Of a stretch of DNA of 64,000 nt, positions 27,817 through 35,944 are shown in pieces (the stretch's first letter is position 1; the number at the start of each line of letters is the position of its first letter). Below the pieces are notes generated by a model. It ran no database searches and was not told the origin of the DNA. It saw only the letters and a program-made list of their open reading frames with translations. Made by a program: the position numbers and the translations under genes. The DNA is taken from NCBI RefSeq assembly GCF_022759505.1, contig NZ_CP094289.1, positions 1,674,001 to 1,738,000 of the forward strand, read 5' to 3'. The stretch comes from Georgenia sp. TF02-10 (GTDB lineage Bacteria; Actinomycetota; Actinomycetes; Actinomycetales; Actinomycetaceae).

Positions 27817-27868
27817 GTCGTCGCCGGTGCTCGCCGGTGGCCGCGCGCCGGTGTTCTAGGGTCGGGGC

Positions 27869-28666
27869 ATGGGTGATGTGCTCGAGCTGACCGACGTGAC
27901 CGTCCGCCGCGGGGGCACGACGATCCTGGACGACGTCAGCTGGTCGGTGGACGAGGGCGAGCGCTGGGTGGTGCTCGGGCCGAACGGTGCCGGCAAGACG
28001 ACCGTCATGCAGCTGGTCGCCGGCCGGATGCACCCCACCTCCGGCACGGTGGACATCATCGGCGAGCGGCTGGGGCAGGTCGACGTCGCCGAGCTGCGGC
28101 CCGTTGTCGGCCTCGCCTCCGCCGCCCTGGACCAGCGGCTGCCCGCCGGCGAGCGGGTGACCGACGTCGTCCTCACCGCCTCCTACGGCATGACCGGGCG
28201 GTGGCGGGAGCGGTACGACGACGTCGACCGCGAGCGGGCCCAGGCGCTGCTCGACGTCTTCGGCGTCGGTGCCCTAGCGGACCGCGCCTACGGCACGCTG
28301 TCCTCCGGGGAGCGCAAGCGGGTCCAGATCGCCCGGGCCCTGATGCCCGACCCCGAGATCCTCCTTCTCGACGAGCCCGCCGCCGGGCTGGACCTGGCCG
28401 GGCGCGAGGAGCTGCTGGGCGCGCTCGCCGAGCTCGCCGGCGACGCCCGGTCCCCCGTCCTCGTCCTGGTCACCCACCACGTGGAGGAGATCCCGCCCGG
28501 GTTCACCCACGCGCTGCTGCTGCGCGAGGGCCGGACGGTGGCCAGCGGCCCGCTCGAGGAGGTCCTCACCCCCCAGCACCTCTCGACAGCCTTCGGGCTG
28601 GAGCTGGAGGTCGAGCGGCACCGCGACCGGTACAGCGCGCGGGCCGCCGCCCCGGCGACCCGCTGA
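27869..28666 (+). CDS. ABC transporter ATP-binding protein
   Basis: The 265-residue single ABC ATPase has Walker A GPNGAGKTT at 37-45, signature LSSGERKRV near 144, Walker B and D-loop LLLDEPAAGLD near 165 and the H-loop in VLVTHHVEEI. The layout resembles stand-alone ATPases of the ModF/YlmA kind found without an adjacent permease; none is present here. The substrate is unknown. The ATG at 27869 follows GGGTCGGGGC. It is followed by the NfeD/SPFH pair on the same strand 150 bases later. Confidence 0.88.
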   Translation: MGDVLELTDVTVRRGGTTILDDVSWSVDEGERWVVLGPNGAGKTTVMQLVAGRMHPTSGTVDIIGERLGQVDVAELRPVVGLASAALDQRLPAGERVTDVVLTASYGMTGRWRERYDDVDRERAQALLDVFGVGALADRAYGTLSSGERKRVQIARALMPDPEILLLDEPAAGLDLAGREELLGALAELAGDARSPVLVLVTHHVEEIPPGFTHALLLREGRTVASGPLEEVLTPQHLSTAFGLELEVERHRDRYSARAAAPATR

Positions 28667-28816
28667 CCGCGCGGCGGACGCTCGGCGCCAGGACCAGCCG
28701 TCGCCGCCCGCCGCGCCCCGGCGGCGCCCTGACCTGCCCGTAAACCCGCTGGGTCTCCCATAGGATGCCCAGTGACAGCGCGGACCGCCACGACGGCCGG
28801 CGCGCGGGAAGGCGGC

Positions 28817-29251
28817 ATGAGCTGGCTGTGGTGGCTCGGCGGGGCACTGGTGCTCGGCGTCGTCGAGATGCTCACCGTCGACCTCATCTTCCTCATGTTC
28901 GCCGGTGGCGCGGTGGCCGCGATGCTGGCCGCCCTGCTCGGCGGCCCGCTCTGGGTCCAGATCCTCGTCTTCGCCCTCGTCTCCGTCGTCCTGCTCCTGG
29001 GCGTGCGGCCGTACGCCCGCCGCGCCCTGGAGCGCTCCCTCCCCACGACCACCACGAACGTCGCCGCCCACGTCGGGCGGGAGGCGGTGGTCCTGATGGA
29101 CGTCACCGACCGCGCCGGCCGGGTCAAGCTCGCCGGGGAGGTGTGGACGGCCCGCGCCGCCCGGCCCGGTCTCGTCCTGCCGGTGGGCGCGAGCGTCGTC
29201 GTCGTCCGGATCGACGGCGCCCAGGCCGTCGTCGACGTCCCGGCAACATGA
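28817..29251 (+). CDS. NfeD family membrane protein
   Basis: This 144-residue protein starts MSWLWWLGGALVLGVVEML and has two to three hydrophobic helices in residues 3-62 (VDLIFLMFAGGAVAAMLAALLG, LVFALVSVVLLLGV). A small C-terminal beta domain of OB-fold type follows (VGREAVVLMDVTDRAGRVKL, GEVWTARA, VVVVRIDGA). Short NfeD proteins partner with SPFH/stomatin proteins in membrane microdomains, and such a gene follows 109 bases downstream. The ATG at 28817 was chosen because GGAAGGCGG lies just upstream and the first helix begins at once. Confidence 0.88.
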   Translation: MSWLWWLGGALVLGVVEMLTVDLIFLMFAGGAVAAMLAALLGGPLWVQILVFALVSVVLLLGVRPYARRALERSLPTTTTNVAAHVGREAVVLMDVTDRAGRVKLAGEVWTARAARPGLVLPVGASVVVVRIDGAQAVVDVPAT

Positions 29252-29360
29252 CCGCCCGACCGCGCCGGCCGCCGTCGGACCCGTCCGCGGGCCCGGCCGC
29301 CCGGCCGAGGAGCGCCGCCCGAACCCGAGCCACGCCCGCCCCACCCCACGGGAGGAACCG

Positions 29361-30692
29361 ATGACCGACAACCTGGGCAGCATCGTGCTGCTCATCGTCC
29401 TGGTGCTGGTGGCGATCTTCGTCATCGTCGCGATCGCCCGCGCGGTGCGGATCGTGCCGCAGGCCGTCGCCCTCATCGTCGAACGGCTCGGCAAGTACCA
29501 GACGACGATGGACGCCGGCCTGCACTTCCTCATCCCGTTCGTGGACCGGGTCCGCTCCACGGTGGACCTGCGCGAGCAGGTGGTGTCCTTCCCGCCGCAG
29601 CCGGTGATCACCTCCGACAACCTCGTGGTTAGCATCGACACGGTCATCTACTTCCAGGTCACCGACCCCAAGTCGGCGACGTACGAGATCGCTAACTTCA
29701 TCACCGGCATCGAGCAGCTCACGGTGACCACGCTGCGCAACGTCATCGGCTCGATGGACCTGGAGCAGACGCTGACCAGCCGGGACCAGATCAACGGCCA
29801 GCTCCGCGGGGTGCTGGACGAGGCCACCGGCCGGTGGGGGATCCGGGTCAACCGGGTCGAGCTCAAGGCCATCGACCCGCCCGCCTCGGTGCAGGGCTCG
29901 ATGGAGCAGCAGATGCGCGCCGAGCGGGACCGCCGCGCCGCGATCCTCACCGCCGAGGGTGTCAAGCAGTCCCAGATCCTCACCGCCGAGGGCGAGAAGC
30001 AGGCCGCGATCCTGCGCGCCGAGGGCCAGGCCCAGGCTGCGATCCTGCAGGCCCAGGGCGAGTCCCGGGCCATCCTGCAGGTCTTCGACGCGATCCACCG
30101 GGGCAAGCCCGACCCCCGGCTGCTCGCCTACCAGTACCTGCAGATGCTGCCTGAGCTCGCCAACGGCACCGCCTCGAAGCTGTGGGTGGTGCCCACCGAG
30201 TTCACCGCGGCGCTGGGCAGCATCGCGAAGGGCTTCGGCAGCCCGGACGGGGTCCGTGACGACGGCGGCGGCGACGGCGAGCACCCCACCGTCGACTTCG
30301 GCGACTACGGCTCCGGGGTGTCCAGGGAGCTCGGCGAGACCACCCTGCAGGACCCGGACGAGGCGCTGGCGCAGGCCCGGGGCGAGGCCGCGCGGGCGAC
30401 CTCGGAGGCGAACGTCGCCGGGGAGGCCTCCGGGCGGCCGTTCTCCTCCACGGCCGCTCGCGGTCAGGAGCCCGCCGAGGGGGGCGCCACCCGCGCCGAG
30501 CGCCGCGCGGCGGCCGACCGCGCCGCGCAGGCCCTCGAGGCCGGCCGGGCGCGGGCCCGGGAGCAGGCCCAGCGGCAGGCCGCCGAGCTCAGCGAGCAGA
30601 CCGGCGAGGCCGGGCAGGGCGACGGCGCCGGGGACACCAGCCGGTTCGCCCCGCCGGAGCAGCGGCCCGACGGTGAACCGCCGCAGCGATAA
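29361..30692 (+). CDS. SPFH/band 7 (stomatin-like) membrane protein
   Basis: This 443-residue protein has an N-terminal membrane segment (residues 6-27, GSIVLLIVLVLVAIFVIVA), then a band 7 domain at about 28-210 (VPQAVALIVERLGKYQ, GLHFLIPFVDRV, VVSFPPQPVIT, TTLRNVIGSMDLEQTL). A helical stretch follows with the repeats RAAILTAEGVKQSQILTAEG and KQAAILRAEGQAQAAILQAQ. The last 170 residues are a hydrophilic Ala/Arg/Glu tail. Such proteins (QmcA-like) organise membrane domains and modulate proteases. The preceding NfeD gene is its usual partner. GGGAGG precedes the ATG. Confidence 0.92.
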   Translation: MTDNLGSIVLLIVLVLVAIFVIVAIARAVRIVPQAVALIVERLGKYQTTMDAGLHFLIPFVDRVRSTVDLREQVVSFPPQPVITSDNLVVSIDTVIYFQVTDPKSATYEIANFITGIEQLTVTTLRNVIGSMDLEQTLTSRDQINGQLRGVLDEATGRWGIRVNRVELKAIDPPASVQGSMEQQMRAERDRRAAILTAEGVKQSQILTAEGEKQAAILRAEGQAQAAILQAQGESRAILQVFDAIHRGKPDPRLLAYQYLQMLPELANGTASKLWVVPTEFTAALGSIAKGFGSPDGVRDDGGGDGEHPTVDFGDYGSGVSRELGETTLQDPDEALAQARGEAARATSEANVAGEASGRPFSSTAARGQEPAEGGATRAERRAAADRAAQALEAGRARAREQAQRQAAELSEQTGEAGQGDGAGDTSRFAPPEQRPDGEPPQR

Positions 30693-30777
30693 ACGACCGG
30701 CAGCGGGCCGCCGAGCGCACGCCTGCAGGCCACACCCCTGCCCGCCCGGGGATACACCCCTGCCCGCCAGACAGCTG

Positions 30778-30804
30778 ACCCGGTGGCCGTCCCGGCCGCC
30801 GGGT
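30778..30804 (+). terminator. Hairpin terminator between the SPFH gene and PadR
   Basis: ACCCGGTGGCCG (30778-30789) pairs with CGGCCGCCGGGT (30793-30804) around TCC, a 12-base stem with one G-U pair and a short TTA after it. It ends 7 bases before the -35 of the PadR promoter. Confidence 0.6.
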
Positions 30805-30810
30805 TAGTGC

Positions 30811-30858
30811 TTGCTCGGGCGAGCAGTTGCGATATATCGTTAGCGCATGCGAGATATC
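30811..30858 (+). promoter_or_regulatory. Leaderless promoter and PadR operator of the PadR gene
   Basis: TTGCTC (30811-30816) and TATATC (30833-30838) are spaced by 16 bases, and the ATG at 30847 lies eight bases after the -10, so the mRNA is probably leaderless. The half-sites GATATATCG (30831-30839) and CGAGATATC (30850-30858) form an inverted repeat of the kind bound by PadR proteins. The repeat covers both the -10 and the start codon, which implies autorepression. Confidence 0.65.
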
Positions 30859-31686
30859 AAGCGAAACCATGATGATGGTGCTGAGCGCTGGGGCGACCGG
30901 GGTCACGGCCGCTCCGGTGGGGGACCCTGGGGTGGCCCTGGCCCCGGCCCCGGACACGGTGCGGGTCCCGGCGGACACTGGGGTGCCCCTGGCTCGGGGC
31001 ACGGCGGTCCCGGAGGGCCCTGGGGCGGCCCTGGTCCCGGCGCCGGCCACGGCGGAGGTCCGGGCGGACCCCCGAACAGCGGCCACGGCGGAGGTCCCGC
31101 GGGACCGGCGCGCAGCGGCCGCGCGGGCGGTCCCGGCGGGCCCCCGCACCGAGGACGGCGCGGCGGCAGGGGTGGGCGTCGACCGCGCGGCGACGTCCGG
31201 AACGCCGTCCTGCTCCTGCTTGCCGAAGAGCCGATGCACGGCTACCAGCTCATGCAGGCGATCGCCGAGCGGAGCGGCGGCCGGTGGCGGCCGAGCCCCG
31301 GCGTGGTCTACCCGACGCTCTCCCAGCTCGAGGACGAGGGCGCAATCACCCTGACCACGGCGGAGGGCGGCCGGCGCATGGCAGTCCTGACCGAGGAGGG
31401 CCGAGCGCTCGCCGAGCGGGTGGGCGGCAGCTGGGCCGACGTCTTCGAGGCCGACGACGACGGCGACGGCGTGGACCTGCGCCTGGAGATGATGCAGCTC
31501 CACGAGGCCGTCCGCGTGGTGGGCCGAACCGGTACGAGCGCCCAGCGGCACGAGGTGGCCCGGCTGGTCGCCGACGCCCGCCGCCGGGTCTACCTGGTGC
31601 TGGCCGGCGACCCGCCCGCGCCCGAGCCGGAGGCCGGCACCGGTGACGGGCCAGGTGGTCAACCGGCTGCCCCCGACGCCAGCTGA
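30847..31686 (+). CDS. PadR family transcriptional regulator with long Gly-rich N terminus
   Basis: The protein has 279 residues. After a short start (MRDIKRNHDDGAERW) come about 100 residues of Gly/Pro/His repeats (GGPWGGPGPGPGHGAG and so on). A PadR winged helix begins near residue 117 (GDVRNAVLLLLAEEPMHGYQ, then PSPGVVYPTLSQLEDEGAI). A C-terminal dimerisation helix follows (EMMQLHEAVRVVGR). PadR proteins repress efflux and stress genes until a ligand binds. The operator overlaps its own start, and a two-gene ABC exporter lies 437 bases downstream, a likely target (inference). There is no Shine-Dalgarno sequence, which fits leaderless translation from the ATG. Confidence 0.88.
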   Translation: MRDIKRNHDDGAERWGDRGHGRSGGGPWGGPGPGPGHGAGPGGHWGAPGSGHGGPGGPWGGPGPGAGHGGGPGGPPNSGHGGGPAGPARSGRAGGPGGPPHRGRRGGRGGRRPRGDVRNAVLLLLAEEPMHGYQLMQAIAERSGGRWRPSPGVVYPTLSQLEDEGAITLTTAEGGRRMAVLTEEGRALAERVGGSWADVFEADDDGDGVDLRLEMMQLHEAVRVVGRTGTSAQRHEVARLVADARRRVYLVLAGDPPAPEPEAGTGDGPGGQPAAPDAS

Positions 31687-31731
31687 CCGGCACCGGCCAA
31701 CGGGCGGGCCGTCATCCGCACCCGTCGGGCC

Positions 31732-31899
31732 GCCACCGCCGTCGGGCCCGCACCGAGAACGACAAAACGGTTGCTCCCAGCAACCACTTTGCCAGTCTCG
31801 ACGCGCCATGGCGCGGCCACCGCCGTCGGGCCCGCACCGAGAACGACATAACGGTTGCTCCCAGCAACCACTTTGTCGGTCTCGACGCACGTGGCGCCG
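31732..31899. repeat. Two tandem 84-bp units, each with a 47-bp palindrome
   Basis: The unit starting GCCACCGCCGTCGGGCCCGC at 31732 is repeated from 31816. Each unit contains an imperfect palindrome (31754-31800 and 31838-31884) with outer arms CGAGAACGAC / GTCGGTCTCG-like and an inner perfect stem GGTTGCT-CCC-AGCAACC. On the minus strand the stem is followed by a T-rich run (GTTTTGT in copy 1). These units occupy the middle of the 437-base gap between PadR and the ABC exporter; the rest of the gap holds no gene that I can support. Confidence 0.8.
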
Positions 31900-32123
31900 C
31901 CGCACCGCACCGCCGCACCGCACCGCCGCACCGGCGCACCGCACCGCGGCGCCGCCACCCGCGATCGACCCGACGGGCCGCGCGCGGAGGTCGGCGCGGA
32001 GCGGCCGCCCGGCCGGTGACAAACGGCTCGCGGCCGCCGGCGCCGCACGGCGCATAATGGACTCTTCCCCTCCCGACCCCGCACCCGGGCCCGCACCCGG
32101 TCGACCCACCACACCGAGGCCAG

Positions 32124-33863
32124 ATGCTGCTGCACGTTCTCCGGCGCTTCCTGCGCTCCTACCGGCGCGACTTCGGCATCGTCGTCGTCCTGCAGGTGAT
32201 CCAGACCCTCGCGGCCCTGTGGCTGCCCACCCTCAACGCCGACATCATCAACAACGGCGTGGTGCAGGGGGACACCGGCTACATCCTGCGCATCGGCGGC
32301 GTCATGCTCGCCGTCTCCGCGGTGCAGGTCCTCTGCGCCGTCGGCGCGGTGTACGTCGGCGCCCGGACCGCGATGGCCGTCGGCCGGGACATGCGCACGG
32401 CGGTGTTCGACCGGGTCCAGCGCTTCGGGTCCGCCGAGATGGGCCGGTTCGGCGCGCCGTCGCTGATCACCCGAACCACCAACGACGTCCAGCAGGTCCA
32501 GCTGGTGCTGCTGATGACCTTCGTCATCATCATCATGGCGCCGATCATGATGGTCGGCGGGGTGGTCATGGCCCTGCAGCAGGACGTGCCCCTCTCGGCG
32601 CTGCTGCTCGTGGTCGTTCCCCTGCTGGCGGCCGTCATGGGGCTCGCCGCGCTGCGGCTGCGGCCGCTGTTCCGGCAGATGCAGGAGCGGCTGGACCGGA
32701 TCAACCTCGTGCTGCGCGAGCAGATCCAGGGCGTGCGGGTGATCCGCTCCTTTAACCGCCAGGGCACCGAGCGGGACCGCTTCGCCGTCGCCAACGACGA
32801 GCTGATGACCACCGCGCTGGGCGTGGGCCGCCTGATGGCCGTGCTGTTCCCGGCGGTGCAGCTCATCATCAGCGCCTCCTCGGTCGCGGTCGTCTGGTTC
32901 GGGGCCGGCCGGATCGACGGCGGCGGGATGGAGGTCGGCGCCCTGATCGCCTTCCTCAACTACCTCATGCAGATCCTCATGGCCGTCCTGATGGCGGTCA
33001 TGATGTTCATGCTGGTGCCGCGCGCCGAGGTCAGCGCCGAGCGGATCGACGCCGTGCTGCGCACCACGCCCGTCATCGCCAGCCCCGCCCGCCCCACCCG
33101 GCTGCCGGAGCGCCGCCGCCCGCTGCCGGTGGAGCTGGCCGGGGCGACCTTCGGCTACCCGGGCGCCGACGCCCCGGTGCTGGCCGGGGTCGACCTGCGG
33201 CTGACGCCCGGCACCACGACGGCGGTCATCGGCTCCACCGGCGCCGGCAAGACCACCCTGGTCAACCTGGTGCCCCGGCTGCTCGACGTCACCGCCGGCG
33301 CCGTCCGGCTCGGCGGGGTCGACGTGCGCGACCTGGACCTGGCCGAGCTGCGCGCGCGGGTCGCCCTGGTGCCGCAGAAGGCCTACCTCTTCTCCGGCAC
33401 GGTGGCCGACACCCTCCGGCTGGGCCGGCCCGAGGCCACCGACGCCGAGCTGTGGCGGGCGCTGGAGGTGGCCCAGGCCCGTGACTTCGTCGAGGAGATG
33501 CCGGCCGGTCTGGACTCCCCGGTGGAGCAGGGCGGGGCCAACTTCTCCGGCGGCCAGCGCCAGCGGCTGGCCATCGCCCGGGCCCTGGTCCGCCCGGCGG
33601 ACGTGTACCTCTTCGACGACTCGTTCTCCGCGCTGGACTACGCCACCGACGCCCGGCTGCGCGCCGCCCTGCCGGCGGCGACCGGCGGGGCGAGCATCCT
33701 CGTCGTCGGCCAGCGGGTGGCCAGCATCCGCGGCGCGGACCAGATCCTCGTCCTGGACGACGGCCACCCGGTCGGCCTGGGCACCCACGCCGAGCTGATG
33801 GCCAGCTGCCCCACCTACCAGGAGATCGTCTTGTCCCAGCTCAGCGCGGCGGAGGCGGCATGA
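32124..33863 (+). CDS. ABC multidrug exporter subunit A (fused permease-ATPase)
   Basis: This 579-residue half-transporter has a six-helix membrane domain at about 1-300 (VVLQVIQTLAALWLPTLNADI, FVIIIMAPIMMVGGVVMAL) and an ABC ATPase domain. Walker A GSTGAGKTT is near 371, signature FSGGQRQR near 473 and Walker B LFDDSFSALD near 495. The residue after the Walker B aspartate is Asp, not the catalytic Glu, so its composite site is probably degenerate, as in heterodimeric exporters (BmrCD, TM287/288). The ATG is preceded by GAGGCC. Its stop overlaps the partner start (ATGA), as expected for an obligate pair. Confidence 0.9.
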   Translation: MLLHVLRRFLRSYRRDFGIVVVLQVIQTLAALWLPTLNADIINNGVVQGDTGYILRIGGVMLAVSAVQVLCAVGAVYVGARTAMAVGRDMRTAVFDRVQRFGSAEMGRFGAPSLITRTTNDVQQVQLVLLMTFVIIIMAPIMMVGGVVMALQQDVPLSALLLVVVPLLAAVMGLAALRLRPLFRQMQERLDRINLVLREQIQGVRVIRSFNRQGTERDRFAVANDELMTTALGVGRLMAVLFPAVQLIISASSVAVVWFGAGRIDGGGMEVGALIAFLNYLMQILMAVLMAVMMFMLVPRAEVSAERIDAVLRTTPVIASPARPTRLPERRRPLPVELAGATFGYPGADAPVLAGVDLRLTPGTTTAVIGSTGAGKTTLVNLVPRLLDVTAGAVRLGGVDVRDLDLAELRARVALVPQKAYLFSGTVADTLRLGRPEATDAELWRALEVAQARDFVEEMPAGLDSPVEQGGANFSGGQRQRLAIARALVRPADVYLFDDSFSALDYATDARLRAALPAATGGASILVVGQRVASIRGADQILVLDDGHPVGLGTHAELMASCPTYQEIVLSQLSAAEAA

Positions 33864-35767
33864 GCGGCCCCGCACCGGCCGGCGTCGCCAAGCCGACGGC
33901 GTTCCGGGCCTCCCTGGCCCGGCTGCTGCGCACGCTGCGGCCCGAGCGGGTCCGCCTGGTCGCCGTCGTGGTCCTCGGTGCCGTCTCGGTCGCCCTGCAG
34001 GTGCTCGGCCCGAAGCTGCTCGGGGACGCCACCAACATCGTCTTCAACGGCGTCGTCGGCCAGATGCTGCCGCCGGGCACCAGCCAGGAGCAGGCGGTGC
34101 AGGGGCTCCGCGCCGCCGGGCAGGACCAGGTCGCCGAGATGGTCTCCGGGATGGACCTGGTGCCCGGGCAGGGCATCGACTTCGACGCCCTGGGCCGCAC
34201 GGTGCTGCTGGTCCTGGCGGTGTACGCGGTCGCGGCCGTGCTGCTGTGGCTCCAGGGGTACCTGCTCGCCGGCATCGTCCAGCGCACCGGGTACCGGCTC
34301 CGCGCGGACGTCCAGGGCAAGGTGGACCGGCTCTCCCTGGGGTACCTGGACGGGCAGCCGCACGGCGACGTCCTCTCCCGGGTGACCAACGACATCGACA
34401 ACGTCACCCAGTCCCTGCAGCAGACCCTCTCCCAGGTCATCACCTCCGTGCTCACCGTGGTCGGGGTGCTGGTGATGATGCTCTACCTGTCCTGGCAGCT
34501 CGCGCTCATCGCCCTGGTCACCGTGCCCGTCTCGGCGGTCATGACGCTGCGGATCGCCCGTCGGGCCCAGCCGGAGTTCACCGCCCAGTGGCGCTCCACC
34601 GGCGACCTCGGCGGGCAGGTCGAGGAGGCGTTTACCGGGCACGAGGTGCTCACCGCCTTCGGCGCCGAGGACCGGTTCCGCACCGCCTTCGCCGGGGAGA
34701 ACGAGCGCCTGTACCGGTCCAGCTTCCGGGCCCAGTTCATCTCCGGGACCATCCAGCCGGCGATGGCGTTCGTCTCCAACCTCAACTACGTCCTGGTCGC
34801 CGTCGTCGGCGGGCTGCGGGTGGCCTCCGGCGCGCTCACCCTCGGCGAGGTCCAGGCGTTCATCCAGTACTCGCGCCAGTTCAGCCAGCCGCTGGGCCAG
34901 CTCGCCTCGATGACCAACCTGGTCCAGTCCGGGGTGGCGTCGGCCGAGCGGGTCTTCGAGCTCCTCGACGCCGAGGAGGACGTGCCCGACCCGGTGCCCG
35001 GGCGGGAGCCGCAGGACCCGCGCGGGGAGGTCGTCTTCGCCGACGTCAGCTTCCGGTACGACCCGGGCACCGAGCTGATCGAGCACCTGGACCTGCGGGC
35101 CGAGCCGGGCCAGACGGTGGCGATCGTCGGGCCCACCGGCGCCGGCAAGACCACCCTGGTCAACCTGCTGATGCGGTTCTACGAGATCGGCGGCGGCCGG
35201 ATCCTGCTCGACGGCGTCGACACCCGGGAGATGACCCGCGCCCAGCTCCGCGCCCGGGTGGGGATGGTGCTGCAGGACACCTGGCTCTTCCACGGCACCA
35301 TCGCCGAGAACATCGCCTTCGGCCGGGCCGGCGCCACCGCGGAGGAGGTCCGCGAGGCCGCCCGGGTGGCCGGCGTCGACCGGTTCGTCCACTCCCTGCC
35401 GCGGGGGTACGAGACGGTGATCGACGACGAGGGCGGCGGGGTCTCGGCGGGGGAGAAGCAGCTGATCACCATCGCCCGCGCCTTCCTCGCCGACCCGCAG
35501 ATCCTCGTCCTGGACGAGGCCACCTCCTCGGTGGACACCCGCACCGAGCTGCTCGTCCAGCAGGCCATGGCCGGGCTGCGGCAGGGCCGGACCAGCTTCG
35601 TCATCGCCCACCGGCTCTCCACCATCCGGGACGCGGACCTCATCGTGGTGATGGAGCACGGCCGGATCGTCGAGCAGGGCACCCACGAGGGCCTGCTGGC
35701 CGACGGCGGGGCGTACGCCGCGCTGTACCAGGCCCAGTTCGCCGCCCCGGCGGTGGAGCAGGTCTGA
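33860..35767 (+). CDS. ABC multidrug exporter subunit B (fused permease-ATPase)
   Basis: This 635-residue partner of the preceding gene has a membrane domain at about 30-340 and a large extracytoplasmic or linker insertion near 60-110 (GQMLPPGTSQEQAVQGLRAA). The ATPase domain has Walker A GPTGAGKTT near 424, signature VSAGEKQ near 527 and Walker B LVLDEATSSVD near 549, with the canonical catalytic Glu. It thus supplies the intact catalytic residues of the heterodimer. The start overlaps the stop of subunit A. Expected substrates are hydrophobic drugs or lipids, not defined by sequence. The upstream PadR may control the pair. Confidence 0.9.
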   Translation: MSGPAPAGVAKPTAFRASLARLLRTLRPERVRLVAVVVLGAVSVALQVLGPKLLGDATNIVFNGVVGQMLPPGTSQEQAVQGLRAAGQDQVAEMVSGMDLVPGQGIDFDALGRTVLLVLAVYAVAAVLLWLQGYLLAGIVQRTGYRLRADVQGKVDRLSLGYLDGQPHGDVLSRVTNDIDNVTQSLQQTLSQVITSVLTVVGVLVMMLYLSWQLALIALVTVPVSAVMTLRIARRAQPEFTAQWRSTGDLGGQVEEAFTGHEVLTAFGAEDRFRTAFAGENERLYRSSFRAQFISGTIQPAMAFVSNLNYVLVAVVGGLRVASGALTLGEVQAFIQYSRQFSQPLGQLASMTNLVQSGVASAERVFELLDAEEDVPDPVPGREPQDPRGEVVFADVSFRYDPGTELIEHLDLRAEPGQTVAIVGPTGAGKTTLVNLLMRFYEIGGGRILLDGVDTREMTRAQLRARVGMVLQDTWLFHGTIAENIAFGRAGATAEEVREAARVAGVDRFVHSLPRGYETVIDDEGGGVSAGEKQLITIARAFLADPQILVLDEATSSVDTRTELLVQQAMAGLRQGRTSFVIAHRLSTIRDADLIVVMEHGRIVEQGTHEGLLADGGAYAALYQAQFAAPAVEQV

Positions 35768-35771
35768 CCCA

Positions 35772-35798
35772 GGCGGCCCGGCTCAGTGCCGGGCCGCC
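35772..35798 (+). terminator. Terminator hairpin after the ABC exporter operon
   Basis: GGCGGCCCGGC (35772-35782) and GCCGGGCCGCC (35788-35798) are perfectly complementary with a TCAGT loop, directly after the TGA of subunit B. Further GC repeats of similar sequence continue to about 35850. Confidence 0.6.
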
Positions 35799-35944
35799 GG
35801 CGGGCGGCCCGGCGTCGGCCCGGCGGCAGTGCCGGGTCGCCGGCGGGCGGCGACGTCGGGCCGGGCCTGCCGCCGACCGGGTCACGGCGATGCCCCGGCC
35901 CGGTGCGATACGGCTCCCGGCGGACGGTGGGAGGATGACGGGCC

